Shown: positions 31,850-42,800, numbered from the stretch's first letter. The stretch: 64,000 nt of DNA from Orychophragmus violaceus (GCA_030180135.1 CM058236.1:5642001-5706000), one strand, 5' to 3'. Made by a program: numbers and translations. Notes: generated from the sequence alone by a model not told the origin.

Positions 31850-33470
31850 TGATGCGGGATAATTTTAGATTCCTAATCAATTAACCAAATGCACATGTCA
31901 TTGTAGCATTTGAGATATCAATCCAAGGAGGCAAGAAGAGTAGCCAATCAAGAATACAAGATACTACTAAAGCTAAGCTAAGTCTAGAAAGAGTTTAAAC
32001 TAACAACCTAAAGACAAATCAAATCAAGAAGCAAACAAGGGAAAACACTAAACAAGGAGAGAAATAAGATAAAAAGGAGGGTTCTAGGATGAGGCTACGA
32101 AGACTAGATGGTTTAGAGACAATCAAGGATGCTTCAATCAATCAAACATTGCTGAACAAGGCTAATGATCATAATTAAGCTAATCACATTCTCATGTTCA
32201 TAACTCATATGCTAATCAAGCAATCATTCAATTCTCATTTGCAAATTACAAGACAAGCATGCAATAATATCCATCAAACACCTTTTAGCAAAGCTAATCC
32301 TTAGGCTAAGAACATTAATCATTAGACTAATCCAATCTCCTGGCACTAATCCCTTTGACTAATCCCTAATCAAGATCAAATTATCATTTGTGATTAAGAA
32401 TCAAGCAAGCATTAATTTCAAGTTCTCATTACCAAAAATCACCTTAGACAACTAATCTCTTAGGCTAAGATATGAAAATCCTCTAGAAAGTTCATTCAAG
32501 CATTTCATGGAACACCTTTCGGGCATGAAAAAGCCTAGCATCTAGATTCAACAATTCCTTGCAACCTAGCATAGATATCAGCTAATTAGAGAAGGATCAT
32601 TCATAATCAAGTCCTAAGCATCACTAATCATGACTTAATCCACCTAAATCAACCTCATCCATAAAACCCAAAAATTCTACTCTCTAATCATAAGAAAGAT
32701 ATGAGAAATCATAAATAGAAAGAGAGATTAAGAGAAACAAGATAAGTACTTAATTAAAACTCAAGATCTAAAGTTTACAAACCCAAAATCATAAACAAAA
32801 ACTTAAGAGAAATCAAAACTAAGGCTTAGGTAGCTTAGGGGTTTAGAAACCCAAAATTAAGCATTTATAGTAAAAAGGGTCGAACTGGGTCAACCCAACA
32901 AGTCTGGGTCGACCCAAACAAAGCTTGGATAAAAAGCTTGGTCAAAGGCTGGTCAACACATAATTTTCAGAAATCTGGGGTTCCCAGCGGTTTGTCTCCC
33001 AACCGCGGGGCTAACCGCGGGTCTTCACGCTTAGATTTCCAAAAATCCCGCGGTTTAGCTCCCAACCGCGGGGCTAACCGCGGGTCACAAACCGCTGGCC
33101 AGTAAATAGGCCATAACTTCTCGCATACAGCTCCAAACGACTTGAAACCACCTCCATTGGAAAGCTAACTCGATTTTCTACAACTTCTATTTGATTCTCC
33201 AAAAGCTAAATATGCACGAAAGGGCCTCATTTTGCTCGATCATTCAAGAACATCATTTTGATCATTCATCATCATTCATCCAATGACTCTTCCAAAGCTC
33301 CAAAATCACCTAAAGGATGCAAAAAAGGCCAAACAATGTAAAATCCTAACTCTAGATGCTCCTAGACTCTAAATGCAACAAACAACAAGAAAGGAACATG
33401 AAAGAATGCAAAAAGGATTAAGAATATGAACTAAATACTATCCTAAATGCATCAAAATGCAACAATATCA
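31850..33470 (-). mobile_element. Element G: solo LTR of a gypsy-type element
   Basis: 1621 bp running TGATGCGGGATAAT to AACAATATCA on the plus strand. The 5-bp target duplication CTGAG lies at 31845-31849 and 33471-33475. There is no internal coding region, primer-binding site or second LTR, as expected after LTR-LTR recombination. On the minus strand it would end in CCCGCATCA, which suits an LTR 3' end, so minus is the likelier orientation. It contains paired GC-rich dyads (32987-33086) and GGGTC/GACCC dyads (32878-32919). It interrupts the coiled-coil part of the element B antisense gene. Confidence 0.8.
32987..33086. repeat. GC-rich dyad repeats in solo LTR G
   Basis: A 37-base unit (GCGGTTT.., then CTCCCAACCGCGGGG, then CTAACCGCGGGTC) occurs at 32987-33023 and again at 33050-33086 with two changes. 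Each holds CCGCGG palindromes. A related dyad with GGGTCAACCC and GGGTCGACCC is at 32878-32919. Confidence 0.85.
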
Positions 33471-33872
33471 CTGAGATCGCAGCTGGAGAGGTGGATATGA
33501 CCCAAGAGGTGGTTAAGCTGGCTGAGCAAAAGCGACTTGCCGCAGCGGAGATGGAGGCCGCAGCAGTCTCTGATTTTAGCGTTGGCAAGCTTGCCTTGCC
33601 GGCAATGTCGGAGGACTCCGTGGCCATGGCGGGTTCTCCGCCCGTTCCTCCGGCTGAGACCGATCCGAGGATGACTGACGAGGTCAACTCCTGGCCGAGA
33701 AGAGAGGCGGGTGATGGGGCGGAGGGCCAGGTCGGAGACTCCTCCTATGCTGCGTTTTAATTAAAAACTGTCGTTGTTGTTGCCCGAGAGGGCTTTTAAT
33801 TTCTTTTTCAAACTTTTGTTGCCCAAGGGGGCTTTTGTGATATTGAGGACGCTAAGTCCTTGTTTTGTTCAT

Positions 33873-35041
33873 TGATATATCATGGTTTTTACCCATTTTA
33901 TGCCATGATATAGATGTCTTTTTAGTGTCTTTTGTGTTCTTTTTAGTATGTTTTCAGGTTTAGACACATCTGGAGCCTAATTGGACGTTTTGGGAGCATT
34001 TGGAGCAATTCTGCACTATTTAGAGACTTCACAGAGTTCACTGGCTGCATTTTCGCAGTGCAACGATCGTTGCAGTCTGTGCAACTGTCGTTGCAGTTCT
34101 GAGCCCAAAAATCTGCATTTTCCAGAAATTACAGTTTTTGCCCAGAAACTTCCCAGACTTGCAAAAAGGCCCCCAGCCGACTTTAGACCAATATATTAGG
34201 GTTTTTAAGCCATTGTTTAGGCTACGCTTTCATTAAGTCTTATTTTATTTTCAGAGAGCCTTAGGGGCTGATCTTGCTCTCGAAAGAGAGAGGATTTCGA
34301 ACCCCTGTTGATTATTCTGTTTTATGATATTTGGTTTTCTACTTAAGATGTTTTCTGTTTCGATGAACATGTCTGAGTAGTTTACCTGTTAGGTTGAAGG
34401 ATTCTCATTAGGGATTTCAGAGAATTATAGTTTAAATAAATCTGTAGAGATTTATATCTGCTAGTTCTTTATCTAAGTTGTTCTTAATGCTTAATCTGAA
34501 GTAGCTAATCAGAGTTATGATGTTAGGTTGATTAATTCAGCGGAAGTTGGTTAATTTAACTAGAAAGAATTTAGATAAGCAATTAAACTGTTCGCAAACG
34601 GAAGTTTGGTTCAGGTTAATTGTGAACATATCAAACTTGGAATTAATGCTAGTTTAATCTGTTAGTTCTCGCAAACGAAAGTTTGGTTTGCTGCACTTAG
34701 ACTTAGAGAATTATCGCAAAGGAATTTGGTTAATTCTATATCAGTGTTTGAGTTCTAGAATAGTTATTGATTGGATCTAGATAGATTGATTGCTTGCGTT
34801 CCTGATTTCCTGAGAACTCCTGAAACCTAACGCTTCGCTTCCTTGCTCACAAAACTCGCCTGCTACTGATTTACTTTTCTGCTTCGCTTTTTAGTTTCTA
34901 ATCAATTTGCTTTCTCCTAGTTTAATCACTCCTGTTTTTAATCTATCGTTGACCGGAGTCCCTGTGGATTCGATACCCTAAGTACTACAACTACATCACT
35001 GTGCACTTGCAGTTAGAATAGGGTTAAAACTACACCTATCA
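33873..35041 (+). repeat. Element E 5' LTR
   Basis: 1169 bp, TGATATATCATGG to ACACCTATCA. The distal half matches the A and D LTRs closely (TTCGCAAACG.AAGTTTGGTT region); the first third is diverged. Dyad motifs lie at 34059-34097, one of them with CTGTCG in place of CGATCG. Confidence 0.93.
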
Positions 35042-35047
35042 AGTTTT

Positions 35048-35065
35048 TGGCGCCGTTGCCGGGGA
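35048..35065 (+). promoter_or_regulatory. Element E primer-binding site
   Basis: TGGCGCCGTTGCCGGGGA, identical to that of element A, 6 bases after the LTR end. Confidence 0.9.
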
Positions 35066-35185
35066 CTCTTTGAGTCCTCGATAGATTTGAACTTAGGGTT
35101 TAGACTAGAATTTTCGTTTTTATTTTTTGTTACTAATTTTTTCTTCTTTTTCTGTTCTTGCGTTTCAGGTACGCCTGTAATCGCC

Positions 35186-35268
35186 TTGCATCGATCGACA
35201 CCCCCTTAGTGTCGATCGTTGCATTCTCGAGCTTGCATCGGTCGACGCTAATATGCATCGATCGACAC
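35186..35268 (+). repeat. Dyad-motif cluster in element E leader, providing the ORF start codon
   Basis: Half-sites at 35186-35202, 35209-35223, 35233-35248 and 35253-35268. The first two form an inverted pair (GCATCGATCGACAC, spacer CCCCTTA, GTGTCGATCGTTGC). The last half-site, ATGCATCGATCGACAC, contains the ATG of the ORF. Confidence 0.8.
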
Positions 35269-36371
35269 ATTGCGAAAGAATGATGGGAATGATGCAACAG
35301 ATGTTGGAAAATCAGCAGAATAACTCGTTCTGCAGAGGCTATGGTTCCTATTCATTCACCAGAGATTATGAATCTCCATCATATCAGCCTGCACCTACAC
35401 ATAAGAGCAGATTGGAAATCATGGTGGAGCAATGTCTTGAGAGACAACAACAGATTTATATGTCCTTCAACTCAAAGATGGATGCGTTGTATGAAGACTT
35501 GAATGAGAAGCTCGAATCTTTGAGCACACATATGGAGGAGCTGGATGCAGCAATAGAGAGGCGAAATGAAGCTAGGGAAGCTGAACAGCACAGATCCATC
35601 AAAGTTGTGACCTTAAGGGATGAGATTAAGTTGCTAGATGAAGAAGAGAGCATAATCTCGGATTTTCTGGATGAATATTGTCTGCCTGATACATGCATCG
35701 ATCGACACCCCCTATGTGTCGGTCGACCCGCCGTTCTGACGGCAATTTCGAGTTCTTTCGAGAAACAGAATCGCCTTGCATCGATCGACACACATTATGC
35801 AACGATCGATGCAGAACGCACACATGTCCAGAAACCTGCAACAGTGCCAGAACGAGCTTACAAGCCCCGAGTGCCATATCCTAAGGTTCCTAAACCTTCC
35901 AGACAAGAGCTAGAAGTGGCTAACTGCATAAAAGTGATGGATAAGAAGGTGAATAAAACACCACCAGTTGAAACTTTGCGAGTTCATGCAAAGAAGATGA
36001 TCTCCACTGACGGTCATCTGGAAGAAGAAGTTCAGATTGGTGGAACTACAGTATCTGATAGTGGAAAGAAGAAGAAGATGTCAGTTCCTCTTGAACCTGC
36101 TCTAACATCTTCAGTACCTGCAACTGCTCATAAGCAGAAAGCCCCAAACATCAGATCTACATCAAAGGTAAGGAACAAATCATCTAAGCTTAAACCTTCT
36201 AATCACATTGTTTTGAATGCAGGAAAACGCAGTAGACCGCCCAAGCTTCGCTCCCGCCCTGATTATGATTTCTCATTCCTTGGGAAGCCTCATGATCTGA
36301 ATGCCTATACACCTCCTTGGATGAAGAGATATTCACAGAGACACTCAAAGTCTCTGTTGAAACCGCCTTGA
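35253..36371 (+). CDS. Element E single ORF: gag C-terminal remnant without capsid, 372 aa
   Basis: The frame is intact from ATG 35253 to TGA. The N-terminus (MHRSTHCERMMGMM) is encoded by a dyad motif. Residues about 45-120 (SYQPAPTHKSRLEIMVEQC, ALYEDLNEKLESLSTHMEEL) align with the coiled-coil-like region of gag that follows capsid in C and D (KLDAVYEDLNGKFESLNTHMKQLD). A P/K-rich linker follows, with dyad-encoded CIDR and ASIDT. The end (YTPPWMKRYSQRHSKSL) matches the tail of the D product (YSPPWMRRLGQRQKKSM). Capsid, protease and pol are all missing. A coherent ORF of this kind in a recently moved element suggests the product may bind helper gag or element RNA, but that is inference. Confidence 0.8.
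   Translation: MHRSTHCERMMGMMQQMLENQQNNSFCRGYGSYSFTRDYESPSYQPAPTHKSRLEIMVEQCLERQQQIYMSFNSKMDALYEDLNEKLESLSTHMEELDAAIERRNEAREAEQHRSIKVVTLRDEIKLLDEEESIISDFLDEYCLPDTCIDRHPLCVGRPAVLTAISSSFEKQNRLASIDTHYATIDAERTHVQKPATVPERAYKPRVPYPKVPKPSRQELEVANCIKVMDKKVNKTPPVETLRVHAKKMISTDGHLEEEVQIGGTTVSDSGKKKKMSVPLEPALTSSVPATAHKQKAPNIRSTSKVRNKSSKLKPSNHIVLNAGKRSRPPKLRSRPDYDFSFLGKPHDLNAYTPPWMKRYSQRHSKSLLKPP
35693..35812 (+). repeat. Dyad-motif pairs within the element E ORF
   Basis: Pair 35693-35727 (GCATCGATCGACAC, CCCCTAT, GTGTCGGTCGAC) and pair 35777-35812 (GCATCGATCGACAC, ACATTAT, GCAACGATCGATGC), both in frame. Confidence 0.8.
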
Positions 36372-37705
36372 ATCAAATCTCTTCCAATAGTCAAGCTAAT
36401 GACTAAAAACAAGCGCTGAGTGGGAGGCAACCCACTGTTAGGTTCGTTTTAGTTTTCATTTTCCGTTTTTATTTTTGGTGTTTTGATTTTCTATTTAAGT
36501 GTGTTCAGAGCCGAGAGAAACAGGAAAAATCGCATTGCATCGATCGACACACATTGTGCATCGATCGATGCGGTTGCGATTCACGGTTAAACGAATTGAT
36601 TGCGGTTCAGACATCGGTTATCTACATAACCACGAGCGATAATCACCTTGCATCGATCGACACCCTTGTGGCATCGATCGACGCAGGGCGACGACAAGTA
36701 AGTATTCTGCAACTTTTCGGTTTGTTCTTCAATTTGATTATTCTTTCACCGAGCTCATGCTTGGATTACACTGGGGACAGTGTAGTTTAAGTGTGGGGGA
36801 GGAAGCTACTGACGCACGCTTTTGTTTTCTTAGTTTTTCAAAATTTGTTTTATTGAGTCAAAATTTGTATGAAACTATGATTTTTCGAGGAAAATTTTCG
36901 CTTGAACAGGAACTAAGTGACCATTGGACAGACTTGCAGAGCCTCTATGACTGTTAGAAAACCCAGACACAGATCAGCCTACTGGGAACACCCACATCAC
37001 TTCAGGTATCAGAGGATCCTTTTACTGACTTCAATTTAATACTGACTTAGATTTCTCACCGAAGGGCTTGGTATACTTTGTGTCGGATTCCCTTGTTAGT
37101 TCTGACACAGCCTGTAAACCTGTCCTATTTAGTCCCCTTCTCCCCTTCTATAAAGTAAAAAAAAAAAAAATAATAATAAACTGAGGATGAGTTAGTAACT
37201 CCGAAGTGGTCATGGGAATAGTAGCAAACACTATTATCTCTCATGTGATCCATGGAATGTGTCCAAAGTACACCCCATAACGGGAAGAACACTGATAAAA
37301 AAAATAAAATGATACCCAATGGGGAAAAATCAGTTGTTAAAGAAGGGAAAGAGAAGAAAGGGACTAGAGAAAGATAGTATGGTGGTCTAGAGCTGACTAG
37401 GTAAGAATCCATGTACCCTTTGATCGATACTCCTTAGGTGAGACCGCACTTAAATACTTGCAGAAGTCAGTAGGGAGAATTTGAATGCTTGAATGTGATT
37501 GTGGAGTTTACTTGGGACAGTTGCTAAGTGTGGGGGAAGTATATTGTGGTCTTGAGTTCTGTAGGGATGTTTTCAGTGGCTTACTAAGTGAATGTGATTG
37601 TGAAAGTTCCTAGGACGAAATGAGTTTCTGAGTTTTCAAACTTCTTTTCTTATGCTTTGGTTCTTTACTTGCTTGAGGACAAGCAAGAGCTAAGTGTGGG
37701 GGAGT
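36372..37705 (+). other. Element E 3' spacer with dyad pairs and three polypurine tracts
   Basis: No gene. Dyad pairs lie at 36536-36571 and 36649-36685. AAGTGTGGGGGA(A/G) occurs at 36789-36801, 37526-37538 and 37692-37704; the last abuts the 3' LTR. The block 36960-37440 is very similar to the A and D spacers, including a run of A near 37160. Confidence 0.8.
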
Positions 37706-38874
37706 TGATATATCATGGTTTTTACCCATTTTATGCCATGATATAGATGTCTTTTTAGTGTCTTTTGTGTTCTTTTTAGTATGTTTTCAGGTTTAGACAC
37801 ATCTGGAGCCTAATTGGACGTTTTGGGAGCATTTGGAGCAATTCTGCACTATTTAGAGACTTCACAGAGTTCACTGGCTGCATTTTCGCAGTGCAACGAT
37901 CGTTGCAGTCTGTGCAACTGTCGTTGCAGTTCTGAGCCCAAAAATCTGCATTTTCCAGAAATTACAGTTTTTGCCCAGAAACTTCCCAGACTTGCAAAAA
38001 GGCCCCCAGCCGACTTTAGACCAATATATTAGGGTTTTTAAGCCATTGTTTAGGCTACGCTTTCATTAAGTCTTATTTTATTTTCAGAGAGCCTTAGGGG
38101 CTGATCTTGCTCTCGAAAGAGAGAGGATTTCGAACCCCTGTTGATTATTCTGTTTTATGATATTTGGTTTTCTACTTAAGATGTTTTCTGTTTCGATGAA
38201 CATGTCTGAGTAGTTTACCTGTTAGGTTGAAGGATTCTCATTAGGGATTTCAGAGAATTATAGTTTAAATCAATCTGTAGAGATTTATATCTGCTAGTTC
38301 TTTATCTAAGTTGTTCTTAATGCTTAATCTGAAGTAGCTAATCAGAGTTATGATGTTAGGTTGATTAATTCAGCGGAAGTTGGTTAATTTAACTAGAAAG
38401 AATTTAGATAAGCAATTAAACTGTTCGCAAACGGAAGTTTGGTTCAGGTTAATTGTGAACATATCAAACTTGGAATTAATGCTAGTTTAATCTGTTAGTT
38501 CTCGCAAACGAAAGTTTGGTTTGCTGCACTTAGACTTAGAGAATTATCGCAAAGGAATTTGGTTAATTCTATATCAGTGTTTGAGTTCTAGAATAGTTAT
38601 TGATTGGATCTAGATAGATTGATTGCTTGCGTTCCTGATTTCCTGAGAACTCCTGAAACCTAACGCTTCGCTTCCTTGCTCACAAAACTCGCCTGCTACT
38701 GATTTACTTTTCTGCTTCGCTTTTTAGTTTCTAATCAATTTGCTTTCTCCTAGTTTAATCACTCCTGTTTTTAATCTATCGTTGACCGGAGTCCCTGTGG
38801 ATTCGATACCCTAAGTACTACAACTACATCACTGTGCACTTGCAGTTAGAATAGGGTTAAAACTACACCTATCA
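37706..38874 (+). repeat. Element E 3' LTR
   Basis: 1169 bp, equal in length to the 5' LTR with one difference by eye. Dyad motifs at 37892-37929. Confidence 0.93.
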
Positions 38875-39275
38875 TTCATGCGTTGCCTTTAAATCTTGCA
38901 TGCCTTAGCATAGATTTTACTGTTTAGCGCTTTAGCATAAACTTTGGTCGTTAGGGGGTTCTTTGACCTTCAGGTCGATTGTATACGAGCTTGAGCTCTT
39001 CGTTGAGAATTGCCCGAGATTTAACTCTTTCGTAATGTAATATTTGAGCTTAACACTGAATTTCGAAAAAGAAACGTTACATATATATAAACGAATCGAA
39101 GTAGACTTACAAATGTCTGATTTGGAGTGTATGCAGGGGTCGTTTGCTTGAATAACTGTTTCAACCTCGTTGCTTTTTTTTGCTTGTAGGGGGAATGGCC
39201 ACCCAATTCTTTTAATCCGTATAAGGTTTAAAAGAATTATAGGTTTTGGAAGGATTGCTCTGGATCTCTTTCTTT

Positions 39276-39446
39276 GGGACGATCATTTCAGTTTGTTCGA
39301 ATTTGGAGGACCGTTTTGGGTCGCTTATGTTGGGGACGATCATTTCAGTTCGTTCGATTTGGGAGGACTCTTTTGGGTCGCTCATTTTGGGGACGATCAT
39401 TTCAGTTCGTTCGATGTTGGAGGACTCTTTTGGGTCGCTTAATTTC
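39276..39446. repeat. 57-bp tandem repeat, three copies
   Basis: Copies start at 39276, 39333 and 39390, each GGGACGATCATTTCAGTT followed by TTCGA, GGAGGAC and TTTTGGGTCGCT. Confidence 0.92.
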
Positions 39447-39625
39447 GAAGAGATAATTTCATATCGCTTGATTTTGGAAGAGATAATTTCATATCGCTTT
39501 GTTTTTGAAGGGATAATTTCATATCACTTTAGTTTTCGAAGAGATAATTTCATATCACTTTGTTCTTGAAGGGATAATTTCATATGACTTTAGCTTTTGA
39601 AGGGATAATTTCATATCGCTTTGTA
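39447..39625. repeat. 30-31-bp tandem repeat, about six copies
   Basis: Copies start at 39447, 39477, 39507, 39538, 39568 and 39599. The core is GATAATTTCATATCGCTTTG with small changes. It directly follows the 57-bp array, and both share the ATCATTTCA/TAATTTCA theme. Confidence 0.92.
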
Positions 39626-39852
39626 ACGGCGAAGTATTTCGCGATGACTCTTTCTTTTAAGACAGAAAGAGACATTGATCGGGGGACTTATTTTGATTTC
39701 ACAAAGATAAGCTAGTAAGACTTCGTTTGAAGTTGTTGGGCTCGGTAAGAGCCTTGTGTTTGGGGGGTGGCTGCGCTCGAAGTCGAGCTGCCTACGTACC
39801 CTTTTAAGGGGATCAAGCCATTTCGTAGTTCGATTATGTTGTCGTACTCTTA

Positions 39853-42800
39853 GTGGAAGTACTTTTTGAGGTTTATGATGTTCCAAGGTCGTAGTTCAGG
39901 TTTCTGGGTTTCCACCGACTTGAGTCGGTAGACCCCGTCCTTCACAACGTCGGTGACCTGGTAAGGACCTTCCCACTTTGCTCCTAACTTTCCAGCGTGT
40001 TCTTCCTTTTTATGGTCGAACACTTTCCGTAAGATGAGCTCGCCTACTTGAAACCTTCGAGTTTTGATTTTGGAATTGTAGTAGCGAGCCGCAGCTTGTT
40101 GGTAGTTCTGGATTCGAGCCAGTGCGAGGTTCCTCCTTTTTCGTTGACGAAATCGAGCTCGTCCGTTATCATCTTGTTGTTAAGTTCCTCTTGTCGTGGG
40201 CATTCTTCTTTGCGGATGCTTGACACGAGGATTTCGGCTGGTACTACCGCCTCGATCCCGTAAGGCAGTGAGAAGGGAGTCTCGCCGGTGGATTTGCGGG
40301 CGGTAGTCCGGTAGGCCCAGAGTACGGCTGGGAGCTCGTCTCTCCAGCTCGTTTTGCACTCATTGAGTCTTTTCTTGAGGCTGTTCATGATTGCCTTGTT
40401 AGCCGCTTCCGCCAGCCCATTCCCTTGGGAATAGCGTGGCGTTGAGTAAGTCAGCTTTATGTTCCACGTTCTGCAGAACTCTTTGAAGGCGTTTGATATG
40501 AACTGGGGACCGTTATCGGTGACGATCTCGTGGGGTAGTCCATGTCGGCAAACGATGTTTCGCCAGACGAACTCCTTAACATGAACGTCTTTGACTTTCT
40601 GCCGGATGCGACTAAGGGCCCCACGATGTCCATTCCCCATCGCATGAATGGGTATGGCGACGAGATAGAGGAGAGTTTCTCTGATGCCTGGTGGATAATT
40701 GGGGCATGCTTTTGGCATTTGCCGCATTTGTTGGAGAAGGACTCGCATTCGGCGGCCATTGTTGGCCAAAAGTAGCCTTGCCTTTCGATTCTCACGGCCA
40801 AGGCTCGTCCTCCGGAATGGCTTCCGCAGGATCCATCGTGGGCCTGTGTGATCACGGTTAGGGCTTGCTTTTTATCGAGGCATTTGAGGTAATGTCCGGA
40901 GAGACTCCTTTTAAAGAGCTCTCCTTGTGTGACGCAGTACCTTGCACTTTGAGTTTTGAGTTTCCGTGCCTCCCATTTGTCGTCGGGAACTTCGCTATTT
41001 GTAATGTATCGAATGATTGGAGTTCTCCAGTCTTCGTCGTTGCCAGGCTCGGGTCCTTGACTAGCGGATGCGGCTTGGATTGGTCCGTCGGGGACGTTCG
41101 CGATGTACACGGCGTTTCTTGGATCGAGATCATCATCAATCTCGATGATATCGCGACTGATGTCCTTGGGACATTCCTTATGTTCGACATCGTCCTTTAT
41201 GGTAGGCTCGTCCTCTTTCAAGGATAGAGCTTTAAGGGCTATATCGATGCTTGGTTTTTCGATCCCCTTGACTGGTATGATCCTTTTGAGGTTAGGATCT
41301 GAGGTCGATGCTAATGCGGCAAGGGCATCGGCTGCGGTGTTCTCCCCTCGTGGGATCCGCGTTAGATCAAAGAATTCGATCTGTTCGGCGAGCGTGTGGA
41401 CCACCCGTAGGTATGCTTCCATTCGTTCGTCTTTGGCCTCGTAGTCGCCATGATATTGGCTCGTGACTAATTGGGAATCGCTGAAGGCGTCTACTTCCCG
41501 GGCTCCTATCGCTATTGCTAGTCTGAGCCCGGCTATTAACGCTTCGTATTCTGCTTGGTTATTTGATGCGGCGAAGCCCAGTCTGAACGACTGTTCCAGT
41601 ACTTCGCCCGTTGGGGAGACCAGTTTCACCCCGACTCCGGATCCTTGCCTCGAGGAAGCTCCATCAACGTAGAGTTTCCATTTCTTGGCAGAGGTCGGGT
41701 CGAGTTCGATGGTTGGAGGGAGCTCGATTATGAAATCTGCCAGCACTTGCGCTTTTAGGCAGGTCCGAGCTTTGTATTCTATGTCGTACTCGCAAAGTTC
41801 GATAGCCCATTTGACTAGTCGACCTGACTGACTTGGACTGTGAAGGATGGTTCTCAGTGGCTGAAAGGTCATCACTATGATCGAGTGCGGTTGAAAGTAT
41901 GGTCAGAGTTTCCGAGCTGATGTCACTAGCGCTAAGGCGAGTTTTTCCATGGCGGGGTATCTGGTTTCAGCGTCGATTAAGGTCTTACTGATGTAATACA
42001 CCGGCCGTTGTTCGTTCTGTTCTTCGCGAACCAGGACTCCACTTACTGCTGCCGTGGAAACAGCTAGGTAGAGGTAGAGGGGTTCCCCTTCTACTGGTTT
42101 CGCCAGTATAGGTGGTTCGCTTAGGTAAGCTTTAAGCTGGGTGAACGCTTCTTCGCACTTTTCATCCCAGAGGAACTTCTTGTTCGCTTTGAGCAAGTGA
42201 TAGAAGGGCATACATTTATCAGTCGACCTCGAGATGAAACGGTTCAGAGCAGCTATTTTGCCAGTCAGGCGCTGGACTTCTCGCGTTGTTCTGGGAGATT
42301 TCATCTCTATGAACGTTGCGATCTGTTTGGGGTTTGCTTCGATCCCTCTTTCGGTCACTAGGTAACCTAGGAATTCTCCTGAAGGGACCCTGAAGGTACA
42401 CTTTGCTGGGTTGAGTTTCATCCCCTATTTATTGAGAATGATAAAACATTCTTTTAGTTGTGGGATGTGGTCCTCATACCTGGAGGATTTGACCAGCATA
42501 TCGTCGATGTAGACTTCCATAGTTTTGCCTAGGAGTCCTGAAAACATCTTGTTGACGAGGCGTTGGTAAGTTGCTCCTGCGTTTTTTAGTCCGAAGGGCA
42601 TGACTTTGTAGCAGTACGTGCCTCGATCAGTTATGAACGAAGTTTTTTCTTGATCCTCGGGGTTCATTAATATTTGATTGTACCCCGAGAAAGCGTCCAT
42701 GAAGAACAGTAGTTGATGTCCGGCGGTGGCTTCGACCAGCCGGTCGATGTGTGGGAGTGGGAAGCTGTCCTTCGGACACGCTTTGTTGAGATCCGTGAAA

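Larger units (their letters stand above)
22004..33760 (+). pseudogene. Element B extra ORF, opposite strand to gag-pol (gypsy-type putative transposase-like domain), split by F and G
   Basis: Plus-strand gene in the 3' half of Tat element B. ATG 22004 (MALRYATGG) opens a frame with RLRRICRIP, VVEGYCCASYTYFEKCGLFF and, after an in-frame TAG at 22289-22291, MTPNFVRYVIGLGVRAAEEG. This resembles the Pfam 'putative gypsy type transposon' domain. Likely introns are 22893-22971 and 31353-31426, with a possible 39-base one at 22572-22610. Copia F interrupts at 23028/30828. Downstream are a proline-rich stretch (PPPPPAYPPPP), a frameshift near 31150, an NLS-like SPKRRKV (31155-31178) and a coiled coil (31490-31735). 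Stops at 31736 and about 31780, then solo LTR G, then the last part 33476-33760 ending SSYAAF. Extra ORFs, some antisense, are known in Tat elements; their role is not established. Confidence 0.68.
33873..38874 (+). mobile_element. Element E: minimal non-autonomous Athila derivative, very young
   Basis: 5002 bp, with LTRs of 1169 bp at 33873-35041 and 37706-38874. By eye the LTRs differ at one position (TTTAAATAAATC against TTTAAATCAATC). The target duplication TTCAT lies at 33868-33872 and 38875-38879. The interior is only 2664 bp. It keeps the Athila primer-binding site, the dyad clusters, one intact 372-codon ORF and the three polypurine tracts. Capsid, protease and pol are absent, so it must be mobilised in trans. 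It inserted in the 3' part of element B. Confidence 0.93.
38875..39852 (-). other. Element B 3' spacer with two tandem-repeat arrays
   Basis: Non-coding sequence between the end of integrase (about 39853) and the antisense gene. It holds a 57-base unit repeated three times (39276-39446, each starting GGGACGATCATTTCAG). Directly after it a 30-31-base unit is repeated about six times (39447-39625, each starting GAAG(A/G)GATAATTTCATAT). ORFs over this region only translate the repeats. Confidence 0.8.

Noticed and set aside
39246..39569. 107-codon ORF and overlapping ORFs over 39170-39456
   Set aside because: They are translations of the 57-bp and 30-bp tandem repeats with no domain.
39447..39625. 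Regular 30-bp repeats that look like a CRISPR array
   Set aside because: They are contiguous with no unique spacers, lie inside a plant retrotransposon, and the window is eukaryotic.
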